The notes under the pieces were generated by a model. It searched no databases and had not been told where the DNA came from. It saw nothing but the letters and a program-made list of their open reading frames with translations. The position numbers were made by a program, and so were the translations under genes. 64,000 nucleotides of DNA from an uncultured Methanoregula sp. (lineage in GTDB: Archaea; Halobacteriota; Methanomicrobia; Methanomicrobiales; Methanospirillaceae): the NCBI RefSeq assembly GCF_963678795.1, contig NZ_OY787453.1, positions 372,001 through 436,000 on the forward strand, in the 5' to 3' direction. Positions 35,467 to 43,710 of the stretch are shown in pieces. Position 1 is the first letter of the stretch; each line of letters opens with the position of its first letter.

Positions 35467-36927
35467 ATGCAGCGGTTTTCGCATCTCACAACGATTGTCG
35501 CGGATCTCGGGGATATCTTTTTCTTTACCGCCCCGCTTACCATTCTCCCCCTGATCGTTGCGGTGCTCTTCGCTGAATGGGGGATGCTCCTCCCCATGGC
35601 ATCTGTCCCGGCAATCTTTTTTGGTGCGGGGATCCTCCTCCGCCTGGTTCCCCGTCATGAACGCGGTGTGCGGCTCTCGACGGCGCTCTGTTCTGTTGCC
35701 CTCTTCTGGTTCTGCTGTGCCCTTATCAGCGGTCTCCCGTTTGTTCTTGGACTTCACATGGGATTTCTTGACTCTCTCTTCGAGGGAATGGCGGGCTGGA
35801 CCGGCACCGCATACACGATGCTCGCGTCCCTGGATACAACCCCTCATACCCTAATCTTCTGGCGCTCCTATATGCAGTGGATCGGCGGGCTCGGGATCAT
35901 CGCCTTCTCAATTGCCCTTGCAAGCAACTCCGGCCTCTTCCGCTCCAAGATCCTCCGGAGCGAAAGCCGCGACGAGCCCCTCATGCCCAGTATAATGCAT
36001 GCCGGGCGGGCGATCTGGAAAATATATGGTATCCTGACGTTCTTTGCAATAGGTCTCATCTTATTTACCGGGCTCTCTCTCTGGGAGTCCGTCAATCTCG
36101 CGCTTTCTGCCATCTCCACGGGAGGATTCACTCCCCATAACGGGGGAATCCTCTACTACAACAGCACGGTTCTCGAACTCATCCTTATCCCGATCATGAT
36201 TGCCGGCGCCCTGCCCTTCAAGCTCTATTACCTGATCACCGAGAACCGGCGCTGGAGTCTTTTCGGGGATGAGCAGGTTAAACTCTTCTTCCTTTTTCTT
36301 GCCGCGGGTGTGGTCGTCCTCACGTATGATCTCATCTTTTTTGGGAATCTCGAACTGCTCCCTGCACTTCAGCAGGGCCTGTTCATGACCGTTTCGTCCA
36401 TCACCACGACCGGGTTCCAGGTGGCGAATATCCATACCTGGGCAAGCGTCACCGTGCTCTTCCTCGCGATGCTGACCTTCATTGGCGGAGCTGCCGGCAG
36501 CACGGCAGGGGGTATCAAGCTCGACCGGATAGCGTTTGCCTACCGGGCCCTTACCTGGTGGTTTCACCGGCTTTACGTGAGCGGCAAAATTCTCATTCCC
36601 TTCAGGATCGAAGGACGGGTTATCCCGAGGACAACCGCGGAACTCCTTGCAGCAAAGAACATGCTCGTCATCATCCTATCCGTTGTTATCATCTTCATTT
36701 CAACGCTGGTTATCATCCAGTTCCATCTCACGACCTATACGGTAACTGAAATAGTCTTTAGTGTTGTTTCGGCTTTCTCCACCTGCGGGCTGAATGCCGG
36801 GTATGTCTCTCCCGATATGCCGGTCATCTCGAAATGGATCATTATCATCGTCATGTGGATCGGGAGACTGGAAGTAATACCTGTGGTGATGCTTTTCCTC
36901 GCCCTGTTCAGGGGTTCCGAGTCCTGA
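35467..36927 (+). CDS. trkH: TrkH/KtrB-type potassium uptake membrane protein
   Basis: This 486-residue protein is of the SKT superfamily of K+ channels with four M1-P-M2 repeats. P-loop filter-like sequences are GWTGTAYT (repeat 1), SAISTGGFTPHN (2), SSITTTGFQVAN (3) and SAFSTCGLNAGY (4). The conserved Arg of the last helix may be in MWIGRLEVIPV. The gating regulator TrkA is not adjacent in this window. The ATG at 35467 is chosen over a GTG one codon earlier. Confidence 0.92.
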   Translation: MQRFSHLTTIVADLGDIFFFTAPLTILPLIVAVLFAEWGMLLPMASVPAIFFGAGILLRLVPRHERGVRLSTALCSVALFWFCCALISGLPFVLGLHMGFLDSLFEGMAGWTGTAYTMLASLDTTPHTLIFWRSYMQWIGGLGIIAFSIALASNSGLFRSKILRSESRDEPLMPSIMHAGRAIWKIYGILTFFAIGLILFTGLSLWESVNLALSAISTGGFTPHNGGILYYNSTVLELILIPIMIAGALPFKLYYLITENRRWSLFGDEQVKLFFLFLAAGVVVLTYDLIFFGNLELLPALQQGLFMTVSSITTTGFQVANIHTWASVTVLFLAMLTFIGGAAGSTAGGIKLDRIAFAYRALTWWFHRLYVSGKILIPFRIEGRVIPRTTAELLAAKNMLVIILSVVIIFISTLVIIQFHLTTYTVTEIVFSVVSAFSTCGLNAGYVSPDMPVISKWIIIIVMWIGRLEVIPVVMLFLALFRGSES

Positions 36928-36985
36928 ACGGGGAGAGATATGGCCGGTTTTACGCAACTTTACTTTTCTTAACATCAGGAAATCT

Positions 36986-37014
36986 CATATAAGCAGCCGC
37001 CCCATAGTAGGACA
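36986..37014 (+). promoter_or_regulatory. Likely promoter of the nitrogenase-like operon
   Basis: CATATAAG at 36986-36993 is a TATA box candidate 22-29 bp upstream of the ATG at 37015, consistent with a nearly leaderless transcript. GTAGGACA just before the ATG is a poor ribosome binding site. No obvious operator palindrome is seen. Confidence 0.5.
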
Positions 37015-37827
37015 ATGAAGCAGATCGCCCTGTATGGCAAGGGTGGAATCGGAAAATCCACCACATCAGCCAACCTCTCGGCAGCACTCTCCTTGATGGG
37101 TCTTGATATCCTGCAGATAGGATGCGATCCCAAGCGGGACAGCACACGGATGCTGATGCATGGAAATTTCATCCCTACCGTTATGGATCTGGTCCGTACC
37201 AGGGGCGATGCTGCAATCTCCCTTCCGGATATCGTTTTCTCTGGTTTCAACGGGGTGCGATGCGTGGAAGCAGGGGGGCCTGAGCCCGGGGTCGGGTGTG
37301 CAGGGAGGGGGATCATCGCGACCTTCCAGCTCCTTGAGAAATTCGGCGACCTTAAAGGCGATGTGATAGTGTACGATGTGCTCGGCGACGTTGTCTGCGG
37401 GGGGTTTGCCATGCCCATGCGTGAAGGGTACGCACAGGAAATTTACCTTGTAACGTCCGGTGAACTGATGTCGCTGTATGCCGCAAACAACATCTGTAAA
37501 GCCATCAAACGGCTTGCATCCCGGGCCAAGAGCAAGTGCCGTCTTGCCGGCGTTATCTGTAATGCGAAAGGCGAGCCCCGCGAGGAGGAGCTGGTACGCG
37601 AATTTGCCGGACGGGTGAACAGTTCACTTGTCGAGTATATTCCCCGCGACCGTGTAGTCCAGCTGGCCGAACTGAACAAGAAGACCGTGCTCGAATACGA
37701 CCCGGCTTCAAACCAAGCCGCATGCTACCGCTCGCTTGCCACCCATATCATGGAGAACACCAGCCTCACGATCCCCACCCCCCTTGAGATTGATGACCTC
37801 GAACACCTCGCCTACCGATACATCTAG
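37015..37827 (+). CDS. NifH-like reductase (nitrogenase-like superfamily)
   Basis: This 270-residue P-loop ATPase is like NifH, BchL and CfbC, a homodimeric Fe-S protein that passes electrons with ATP hydrolysis to a partner. It has the P-loop GKGGIGKST (9-17), [10 protein letters not shown] switch I, both cluster ligands Cys95 (GVGCAGRG) and Cys128 (DVVCGGF), and a LGDVVC switch II. It therefore should bind a [4Fe-4S] cluster between monomers. It heads an operon with two NifD/NifK-like genes, overlapping the first by 35 bp. It is not clearly the F430 enzyme CfbC, which pairs with a single NifD-like CfbD. Substrate unknown. Confidence 0.85.
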   Translation: MKQIALYGKGGIGKSTTSANLSAALSLMGLDILQIGCDPKRDSTRMLMHGNFIPTVMDLVRTRGDAAISLPDIVFSGFNGVRCVEAGGPEPGVGCAGRGIIATFQLLEKFGDLKGDVIVYDVLGDVVCGGFAMPMREGYAQEIYLVTSGELMSLYAANNICKAIKRLASRAKSKCRLAGVICNAKGEPREEELVREFAGRVNSSLVEYIPRDRVVQLAELNKKTVLEYDPASNQAACYRSLATHIMENTSLTIPTPLEIDDLEHLAYRYI

Positions 37828-38833
37828 GTTCCGGGGCTGCACTCTCACGGGAGCGCTCTCGGTAACTACGCACGTCCGTGATGCGGTGAGCGTGATTCAC
37901 GGGCCGAAGGGATGCAGCCATCATAACGTCTCCCTGCTGCACGCCACGGGACTGGAGAACCCGCGCATTCCCCTTCCCGATCTTATCTCGACCGCCCTCT
38001 CGGAGACTGATATCATCTTTGGAGGTGAAGAATCACTTAAAAGGACCCTTGAAGCTGCCACCGGGCGGGATGTGCGGGCTGTCTTTGTACTCTCCACCTG
38101 CATTATCGATACGATCGGCGACGATGTGCATGGCGTCTGCGGCGGGGATTTCCGGATTCCGGTTATTCCGGTCCCGACTGCCGGTTTTCTCGGGGGTACA
38201 TTCCAGAACGGGGTAAATAATGCCCTCATCGCCATCGCGGGCACGGTCCCCCCCTGCAGGAAAGATACGGGAATAAACATCATCGGCGAGCGGAACCTTG
38301 AGTACGAAGTCGAGGAGAATTACCGGGAGATCCACCGGATCCTTACCAATCTCGGTCTTGCAATCAACATCCGGTTCGTGCATACCTCGTCCCTGGACCA
38401 GATCTCCTTCCTTGGAGCCGGCCGTCTCAATATCCTCCGGGAACCCGGGCTGATTCCCGTTGGAGAATACTTAAGAGAACGTTTTGGCACTCCCTATATC
38501 GCATCGTTCCCCATGGGGCTCTCGGGAACGCTCTCTTTTATCGAAACGGTTTCCCATGCATGCGGGATCAACGGAAAAGCCGTTGCGGAGGAGGAACGGT
38601 TCCTGCAGGAGGAGATCCTGGATGAGTTCTCTGATATACGGGACACACCTGTTGTCTTCGATCAGACGCCCACCGATCCGGAGAGTGTCCTCGCAGCAGA
38701 GGAAGCGGCCGGGATGCTGCAGCTGAAGATCGGCTCTCATAAAGACAGCCATCCCCTGCCTGCTGCGCCATCAGTCGGCACACACGGGGTCCGGCGTATG
38801 CTCCACCGCTGGAGGCGGGCGATTCATGCCTGA
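37793..38833 (+). CDS. NifD-like subunit of an uncharacterised nitrogenase-like enzyme
   Basis: This 346-residue protein belongs to the nitrogenase component 1 superfamily. Three cysteines match the P-cluster side of NifD: Cys16 (RGCTLTGA), Cys41 ([10 protein letters not shown]) and Cys103 ([11 protein letters not shown]). [11 protein letters not shown] fits the usual second-domain strand. It is much shorter than NifD and lacks any evident FeMo cofactor pocket. The ATG at 37793 overlaps the NifH-like gene. The C-terminus is basic ([11 protein letters not shown]) and overlaps the next gene by 8 bp. Confidence 0.8.
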   Translation: MTSNTSPTDTSRFRGCTLTGALSVTTHVRDAVSVIHGPKGCSHHNVSLLHATGLENPRIPLPDLISTALSETDIIFGGEESLKRTLEAATGRDVRAVFVLSTCIIDTIGDDVHGVCGGDFRIPVIPVPTAGFLGGTFQNGVNNALIAIAGTVPPCRKDTGINIIGERNLEYEVEENYREIHRILTNLGLAINIRFVHTSSLDQISFLGAGRLNILREPGLIPVGEYLRERFGTPYIASFPMGLSGTLSFIETVSHACGINGKAVAEEERFLQEEILDEFSDIRDTPVVFDQTPTDPESVLAAEEAAGMLQLKIGSHKDSHPLPAAPSVGTHGVRRMLHRWRRAIHA

Positions 38834-39950
38834 ATGCACGAACCCGCTCTGGCCCTGTGCAATGACCGGAGCCGCTGCCTGTCTTGCCGGATTCGAGGGT
38901 ATCAGCGTAGTCATCCACGGATCGAGCGGCTGTTACTATTATCCTGCAACCCTCCTCCATGCCCCCCTTCATGGCACCTTTATTCTCGAACACGAGATAA
39001 TATTCGGATCGGAAGAGCGGCTCCTGGAAGTGGTTGGCGGGCTTTCCGGTGAAAGAAAAAAGATTGCCGTCATCACCACCTGTGTCCCGGCGGTTCTTGG
39101 CGAGGATATACGTTCGATGCTGGAGAAATACGATGTTATCTTCGTAGACAGCCCGGGTTTTTCCGGGGATGTGGAGATTGGATACCGGAAGGCAGTTGCC
39201 GCCCTGCCATGCCGGGTCGATCCGGATATCCCGGGGGTTAATTTAGATGGGGTCTGCCTCTTCGACCCATACGCTTCCGGCAATGTCCAGGAACTGCACC
39301 GTCTCCTCCGGCAATCCTCGATCCCGGTGGCTACCGTATTCTGCCAGGACAGGTTTGATCGGATCGCTGCGTCTGCCGGATATACGGTCGGGACAAACGA
39401 CGATTTTGCCAGCGGGATCGGCAAATACTGTGGCGGGACCCTGGGCCTGGAGGCGATCAGGGCAACGTTTGGCCGCCTTGCGGACCTGTTCAGTGATGCG
39501 GATATCTCCCCCGTGCTTACAGAGACCGATGTTCAGGAGGAGCGGATTATCCGGGTGTGCGATAAATATCTTCAGCGCTATGATCCCCCGTCGGTTGTGA
39601 TCGCAGCAGGATATTCGTATGGCCTGTTTGCAGCCCGGGTTCTCCGGCAGTATCTTGATGCAGATATCCGCTGTATCTGCTCCAGGAATCCCCCGCAGGA
39701 GAGCCGGTTTGTCTCAGAACATGTTACTGACATGGGGCGGGTAAATGAGCTTATCAGATCCCACGACCCGGATCTCGTCATCGGGTCATCCTTTGAACGG
39801 TCACTCTGCCCGGGCCGGGCGTTCGCCATGGTAACACCCCCCATGAGGGGAGAGATCCGGCTTTCACCCCGTCCCCTGGCGGGAATCAATGGCACCCTCT
39901 CCTTTGTCGATCAGGTGCTCAACGCCGTGCTGGACACCCGTCCCGACTGA
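38826..39950 (+). CDS. NifK-like subunit of an uncharacterised nitrogenase-like enzyme
   Basis: This 374-residue component 1 superfamily protein pairs with the NifD-like protein. Cysteines resembling P-cluster ligands are Cys11 (WPCAMTGA), Cys36 (GSSGCYYYP) and Cys86 (TTCVPAVLGEDI). The later VDSPGFSGD is typical. Its C-terminal part, LVIGSSFERSLC, keeps the family layout. Two different component 1 genes suggest a hetero-oligomer, unlike CfbD. The downstream gap of about 130 bp separates it from the following unknown gene, which has its own TATA box. Confidence 0.8.
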   Translation: MPECTNPLWPCAMTGAAACLAGFEGISVVIHGSSGCYYYPATLLHAPLHGTFILEHEIIFGSEERLLEVVGGLSGERKKIAVITTCVPAVLGEDIRSMLEKYDVIFVDSPGFSGDVEIGYRKAVAALPCRVDPDIPGVNLDGVCLFDPYASGNVQELHRLLRQSSIPVATVFCQDRFDRIAASAGYTVGTNDDFASGIGKYCGGTLGLEAIRATFGRLADLFSDADISPVLTETDVQEERIIRVCDKYLQRYDPPSVVIAAGYSYGLFAARVLRQYLDADIRCICSRNPPQESRFVSEHVTDMGRVNELIRSHDPDLVIGSSFERSLCPGRAFAMVTPPMRGEIRLSPRPLAGINGTLSFVDQVLNAVLDTRPD

Positions 39951-40084
39951 TCCATCTCCTTGTTTCCGGATTCAGCAGCCCGGGCTGCCTTTCCGTTATC
40001 TCAAAGATCACTTTCACCCTGCGCACGCTGACAGGTTATATATCTGCCGGATCAACGCCATGATACGACAGAAGGTGGTCGTGT

Positions 40085-40495
40085 ATGATGGAAAAAGCAG
40101 GATATCTCCAGCGGACCGGATACAGCGCTATCGACAGTGACGGGAATATGCATGAAGTCATTGAACTCCATATTCTCGGAACCCGTTATGCCATCCGACG
40201 CTCGGATCTCATCCGGGCAGTCTCGGGCCGGGTGGTAGTGCAGGTGGAAGAACTCACCCGCAACTGGAACTACTACCTTGGGATTACCCGGGGACTTGCC
40301 CAGGTCTCGGCTTCCGGTAAAGCCCTGAATGTGGAACTCTTCGGGGCTGGCAATTTTACCCTCTCTCTTGCCAGTCTCCGGGCCGTGATGTACGGTAAAG
40401 AGCGGCTTGCCCCTGTCGTGAAGATCCCGGAAATCTCTTCACAGAGATTCCACCGTGTCGTCGAAGGACAGCAGAAACTTGGCGCAACAGTCTGA
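40085..40495 (+). CDS. Conserved-looking protein of unknown function
   Basis: I do not recognise this 136-residue protein. It has mixed beta-type strands (EVIELHILGTRYAIRRSDLI, GRVVVQVEEL, LNVELFGAGNFTLSL) and no cysteine, signal peptide or membrane segment. AAGGTGG lies about 7 bp before the ATG at 40085 (ATG at 40088 also possible), and GGTTATATAT near 40035 is a TATA candidate, so it has its own promoter. It lies directly after the nitrogenase-like genes, but any link is unproven. Confidence 0.6.
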   Translation: MMEKAGYLQRTGYSAIDSDGNMHEVIELHILGTRYAIRRSDLIRAVSGRVVVQVEELTRNWNYYLGITRGLAQVSASGKALNVELFGAGNFTLSLASLRAVMYGKERLAPVVKIPEISSQRFHRVVEGQQKLGATV

Positions 40496-40538
40496 CCATC
40501 ATATACGGGACCCTCCCGTCCCCTCTTTTCACGGGTAG

Positions 40539-41123
40539 TTAATAGAACTGGTTCACCGCGTAAATGGCAGACGGGGCCGTGCGGAGGATCTGCATCGTGG
40601 CCCCCCCGGCGGGTGCAACTTCGATCGAGAACTCGGTATCTTTCCCGATGCCGGTTGTAGGATGAGCACTGATTGAGAACAGTTCGCCTTTATCCAGCAC
40701 GTTATCAGAAATCCCGCGTTCATTCTGGCGTTCCGTAATTGCCCATGTTCCCGGTGTTGTGGAAGAACTGAAATATCCCGGCACGGGTGCAAGTTTCTCC
40801 AGGTGAGTTTTATCACTGTAGGTGATCACCACTTTTTCTATGTCGATGGGTGTCCCCCCTGAGGCTACGCTGATGCTGAAATTGACCATATCAATGGTGC
40901 TTCCCGGTGTACCGACACCATACACGCTCCCTGCCAGCATCAGGGCCGAACTGGCCTGCCCGATACCTGTATGGATCACCTCCTGGCTTTTCTGGGTAGT
41001 GAAGAAACCAGCGCCGATCACTACGTAAGCAAAGACGGCTGCAACAGTGACAAATGCAATCAGGACGATTGCGGCTTCAAGTCCTGTAAATGCATGTTCG
41101 TTTCTGTTGCCCGTATTAACCAT
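40539..41123 (-). CDS. flaB: Archaellin (archaeal flagellin)
   Basis: This 194-residue protein has a class III signal peptide followed by the hydrophobic core: FTGLEAAIVLIAFVTVAAVF, with cleavage expected after the Gly before Leu-Glu, then GAGFFTTQKSQEV, as in Methanospirillum archaellins. The rest is the beta-rich outer domain. GGAGG precedes the ATG by 2 bases. No archaellum assembly genes (flaF-J) are nearby, so it is an orphan or extra copy. Confidence 0.9.
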   Translation of the reverse strand: MVNTGNRNEHAFTGLEAAIVLIAFVTVAAVFAYVVIGAGFFTTQKSQEVIHTGIGQASSALMLAGSVYGVGTPGSTIDMVNFSISVASGGTPIDIEKVVITYSDKTHLEKLAPVPGYFSSSTTPGTWAITERQNERGISDNVLDKGELFSISAHPTTGIGKDTEFSIEVAPAGGATMQILRTAPSAIYAVNQFY

Positions 41124-41317
41124 CTCCTCCTTTTGTAACCAAGCCTTGCATCATCAGGTCTTATAGGTATCCGTCTCCGTTCACGGGTCCGTTTCCTCTC
41201 GATAACTCCGCGTATCGTGCAACATTAATAGTTCTGCGACAGATGATCATAAGAGGAGAGCAAGCCCTCTCTTTTATCCGGTAAATCAGACGTGAACCGG
41301 CACAGGGACATGTGGTC
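41124..41317. other. Divergent promoter region
   Basis: This 194-bp gap between the archaellin and the PAS gene has no gene. It includes AT-rich tracts and a CATTAATAG run near 41224, likely parts of the two promoters. Confidence 0.4.
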
Positions 41318-42235
41318 ATGATAATGGATGCCACGGAGAATCATTACAGGGATATTGTCGAGTGCCAGCAGGATTTTTTAGTCAAATTCAGCCAGGAGGG
41401 ACGTCTTCTTTTCGTCAATTCTGCATACTGCGAAGCCCTTGGAAAATCCCCCGAGGAACTTGTCGGCAGCGTCTTCATGCCGGTGACCGATGAGCGGTAT
41501 GCCGATGTCGTGGCCACCCAGATGACAAAGCTCTTCCGCCCTCCATTTGCCTGTGTCGTTGAACAGTGGATCCAGACCCGGAAGGGCATGCGATGCATCA
41601 GCTGGTCGGCCAGGTCAATACTTGACAAAGACAAAAATGTCTGTTCGATCGTTGCTGCCGGGCGGGATGTTACATCAAATAAGAACGAACAGAAGTCCCT
41701 GCGGAAACGGGACGAGGAACTCCTCCTCGTCCTGGAGAGCGGGAGCCAGATGTACTACTCCCATACCCCCGATCATTGTATGGCGTATGTCAGCCCGCGG
41801 ATTCGCACCCTGCTTGGGTGCCGGTCGGGCGAGGGAAAGCGGGTATGGACGGATTTTCTTACTGATAATCCGGCGAACGCTGCAGGTCTCGAACGTACGC
41901 TCCGGGCCATAACCTCGGGCAGGCGCGAGCCCCCCTACCGTCTGGAGATGGTAACCGGCAGAGGGAAGCAGGTCTGGGTTGAAGCAAATGAGATCCCGGT
42001 AGTCAGGAACGGCAAGACGGTGGCGATCGCGGGATACCTTGTGGATGTCACTGAAAAGATGCACGTCGAGGAAGGAACTGCCGAGGCCGAGGTCCTCTTC
42101 CGGGGGGTACGCGAGAAAGAACCGGAAACCGGAAGCCGCTCTCCGTTCAGTGCAATCCGTTCGATCTTCTCCCGGGATAAGGCAGTTGAGGAAGAGAAAA
42201 GCGACCTGCCCGACAGTCCCGCAAAACAACATTGA
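41318..42235 (+). CDS. Two-PAS-domain sensory protein without output domain
   Basis: This 305-residue protein has two PAS domains, at about 10-125 (VKFSQEGRLLFVNSAYCEALGKSPEELVG) and 135-250 (MYYSHTPDHCMAYVSPRIRTLLGC). No kinase or regulator domain follows. The tail is basic and Ser-rich (SAIRSIFSRDKAVEE). It may sense redox, ligands or light-independent cues and relay through an interaction. The ATG at 41318 is used, with other ATGs close by (41324). Confidence 0.85.
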   Translation: MIMDATENHYRDIVECQQDFLVKFSQEGRLLFVNSAYCEALGKSPEELVGSVFMPVTDERYADVVATQMTKLFRPPFACVVEQWIQTRKGMRCISWSARSILDKDKNVCSIVAAGRDVTSNKNEQKSLRKRDEELLLVLESGSQMYYSHTPDHCMAYVSPRIRTLLGCRSGEGKRVWTDFLTDNPANAAGLERTLRAITSGRREPPYRLEMVTGRGKQVWVEANEIPVVRNGKTVAIAGYLVDVTEKMHVEEGTAEAEVLFRGVREKEPETGSRSPFSAIRSIFSRDKAVEEEKSDLPDSPAKQH

Positions 42236-42292
42236 CTTTTTTCCGGTTTTAAACCATAATATTCAACACCTTTCTGTCATGAGTTATCTATA

Positions 42293-43279
42293 ATGGTGAT
42301 CGCTTCAGTATCCCGTCTGCTCTTTCTGGCCGCGCTCATATCCTGTGTCCTCCTTCCGGCTTCTGCCCAGTCCGGGGAAAATCCTGTCACCTACTCGATC
42401 GTCCATCTTTCGGATACCCAGAACCTTGCCACGTACTACCCGGGTACCTATAACCTGACATTCTCCACTCTCGAATCCCAAAAAGTGAAGTATAATATTT
42501 CAGCAGTCATCATCACCGGTGATCTGGTAAATTCATGGAATAAGAAGAATGAATGGAATACCTATGCCCGTGCTCGGAACCTGACTTCAATTCCTGTCTA
42601 CGTGATCGCCGGCAACCATGATACAGACTATGGAAAAAATTATCAGTATTATACCCTGTATACAGGCGAAACGAACACGAGTTACGTGACCTCTGTCGGG
42701 GATTTTGATCTCGTGGGAATCAATTATGCGGAGAAATCCCTCTCTTCAAAAGAACTCTCCCGTATCCGGGCAGCTCTTGTCAACAGCACCCGCGGAAATA
42801 CCATCATCGCCACCCATTATTACATGGATAAGACCGGAAAGGTATCCCCGCTTGGACGGGACATCGATAAGAACCTGATCGTGAAACCCAGTCTCATTCT
42901 CATGGGCCATTTGCATGCCGATTTTGTACAACAGCGAAATATCAGCGGGTTTCCGGTTGTTGAGGATATGACCAACTACCAGAACGGCGTGCCGGGCGGG
43001 AACGGGGATAAGAATTATTCTGCAGGCACTCTTTATTCCGTGACATCTGTCAACGGCCAGGTAACAACAATCACGGCGCAGGTTATCCATATCTACCCCT
43101 CGCCGTCCATGGGTAAGGAAAAGATTGTTTTTGAACAGGGCCTGCCGGTCCCCTCCCTCAATGAAACCATATCAGTTCTTACCCCTTCAGGGGAATGCAG
43201 TGCACAGGATCTGTCCTGCGGACTGCGTGCCCTCATTAAACCGGGCTGGTCATTTTTCCGGTCTTTGATCCAGGATTAG
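42293..43279 (+). CDS. Secreted metallophosphoesterase
   Basis: This 328-residue exported protein has a signal peptide (to ASAQS near 27) and the calcineurin-like phosphoesterase motifs HLSDTQ, GDLVNS, GNHDTDYG, ATHYY and GHLHADF. The first motif reads DTQ instead of DxH, a common variation. It likely hydrolyses phosphate esters outside the membrane. Several N-glycosylation sequons are seen. It starts 57 bp after the PAS gene and is possibly co-transcribed. Confidence 0.87.
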   Translation: MVIASVSRLLFLAALISCVLLPASAQSGENPVTYSIVHLSDTQNLATYYPGTYNLTFSTLESQKVKYNISAVIITGDLVNSWNKKNEWNTYARARNLTSIPVYVIAGNHDTDYGKNYQYYTLYTGETNTSYVTSVGDFDLVGINYAEKSLSSKELSRIRAALVNSTRGNTIIATHYYMDKTGKVSPLGRDIDKNLIVKPSLILMGHLHADFVQQRNISGFPVVEDMTNYQNGVPGGNGDKNYSAGTLYSVTSVNGQVTTITAQVIHIYPSPSMGKEKIVFEQGLPVPSLNETISVLTPSGECSAQDLSCGLRALIKPGWSFFRSLIQD

Positions 43280-43425
43280 ACCGGGAAGAATCTCTTACCG
43301 GCAGCTGCCGCGTCTTCCCCGTGAAAACAATCTGATTGCCTGTTCCCCGTAAAAGGACCCGGGATAATGAACCGGGACAAGAGATCCGGCCAGGTATTTC
43401 CGGAGCCCGGCAGATAATCTGCCCG

Positions 43426-43623
43426 CTATGTGGGGGGGCACCCGCTATCTTTTTCCCGGTCCCTGTCCAGGTGCATGGTGGCAAGGATGATGAAAATCCC
43501 AATCGCGATGATGGCAAAGCCCTGAGGTTCGTCGTTTACCGGAGGGAACATAACAACGTAGATACCGTTCGCGATCACAAAAAGACCGATAATCCATCCA
43601 TCTATCATGAGTGCGCTGGTCAT
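43426..43623 (-). CDS. Small membrane protein, unknown
   Basis: This 65-residue frame has two hydrophobic segments (WIIGLFVIANGIYVVMF and GFAIIAIGIFIILAT) and a charged tail with HLDRDREKDSG. It has an ATG start at 43623 and a plausible size for a small inner-membrane protein. No family is recognised. It lies downstream of, and on the same strand as, the PEGA protein gene. Confidence 0.5.
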   Translation of the reverse strand: MTSALMIDGWIIGLFVIANGIYVVMFPPVNDEPQGFAIIAIGIFIILATMHLDRDREKDSGCPPT

Positions 43624-43710
43624 GGAACTGACACCTGCCAGACAGGATTTGGGACGCGATGGGATAAAAGGTGTCTCACAAACCGTTTCAACAAAAGATG
43701 AGGAGAAAAA

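Noticed and set aside
37015..38833. Possible direct naming as cfbC and cfbD (F430 synthesis)
   Set aside because: Two different component 1 genes and cysteine sets suggest another nitrogenase-like group; without a tree the cfb names are not safe.
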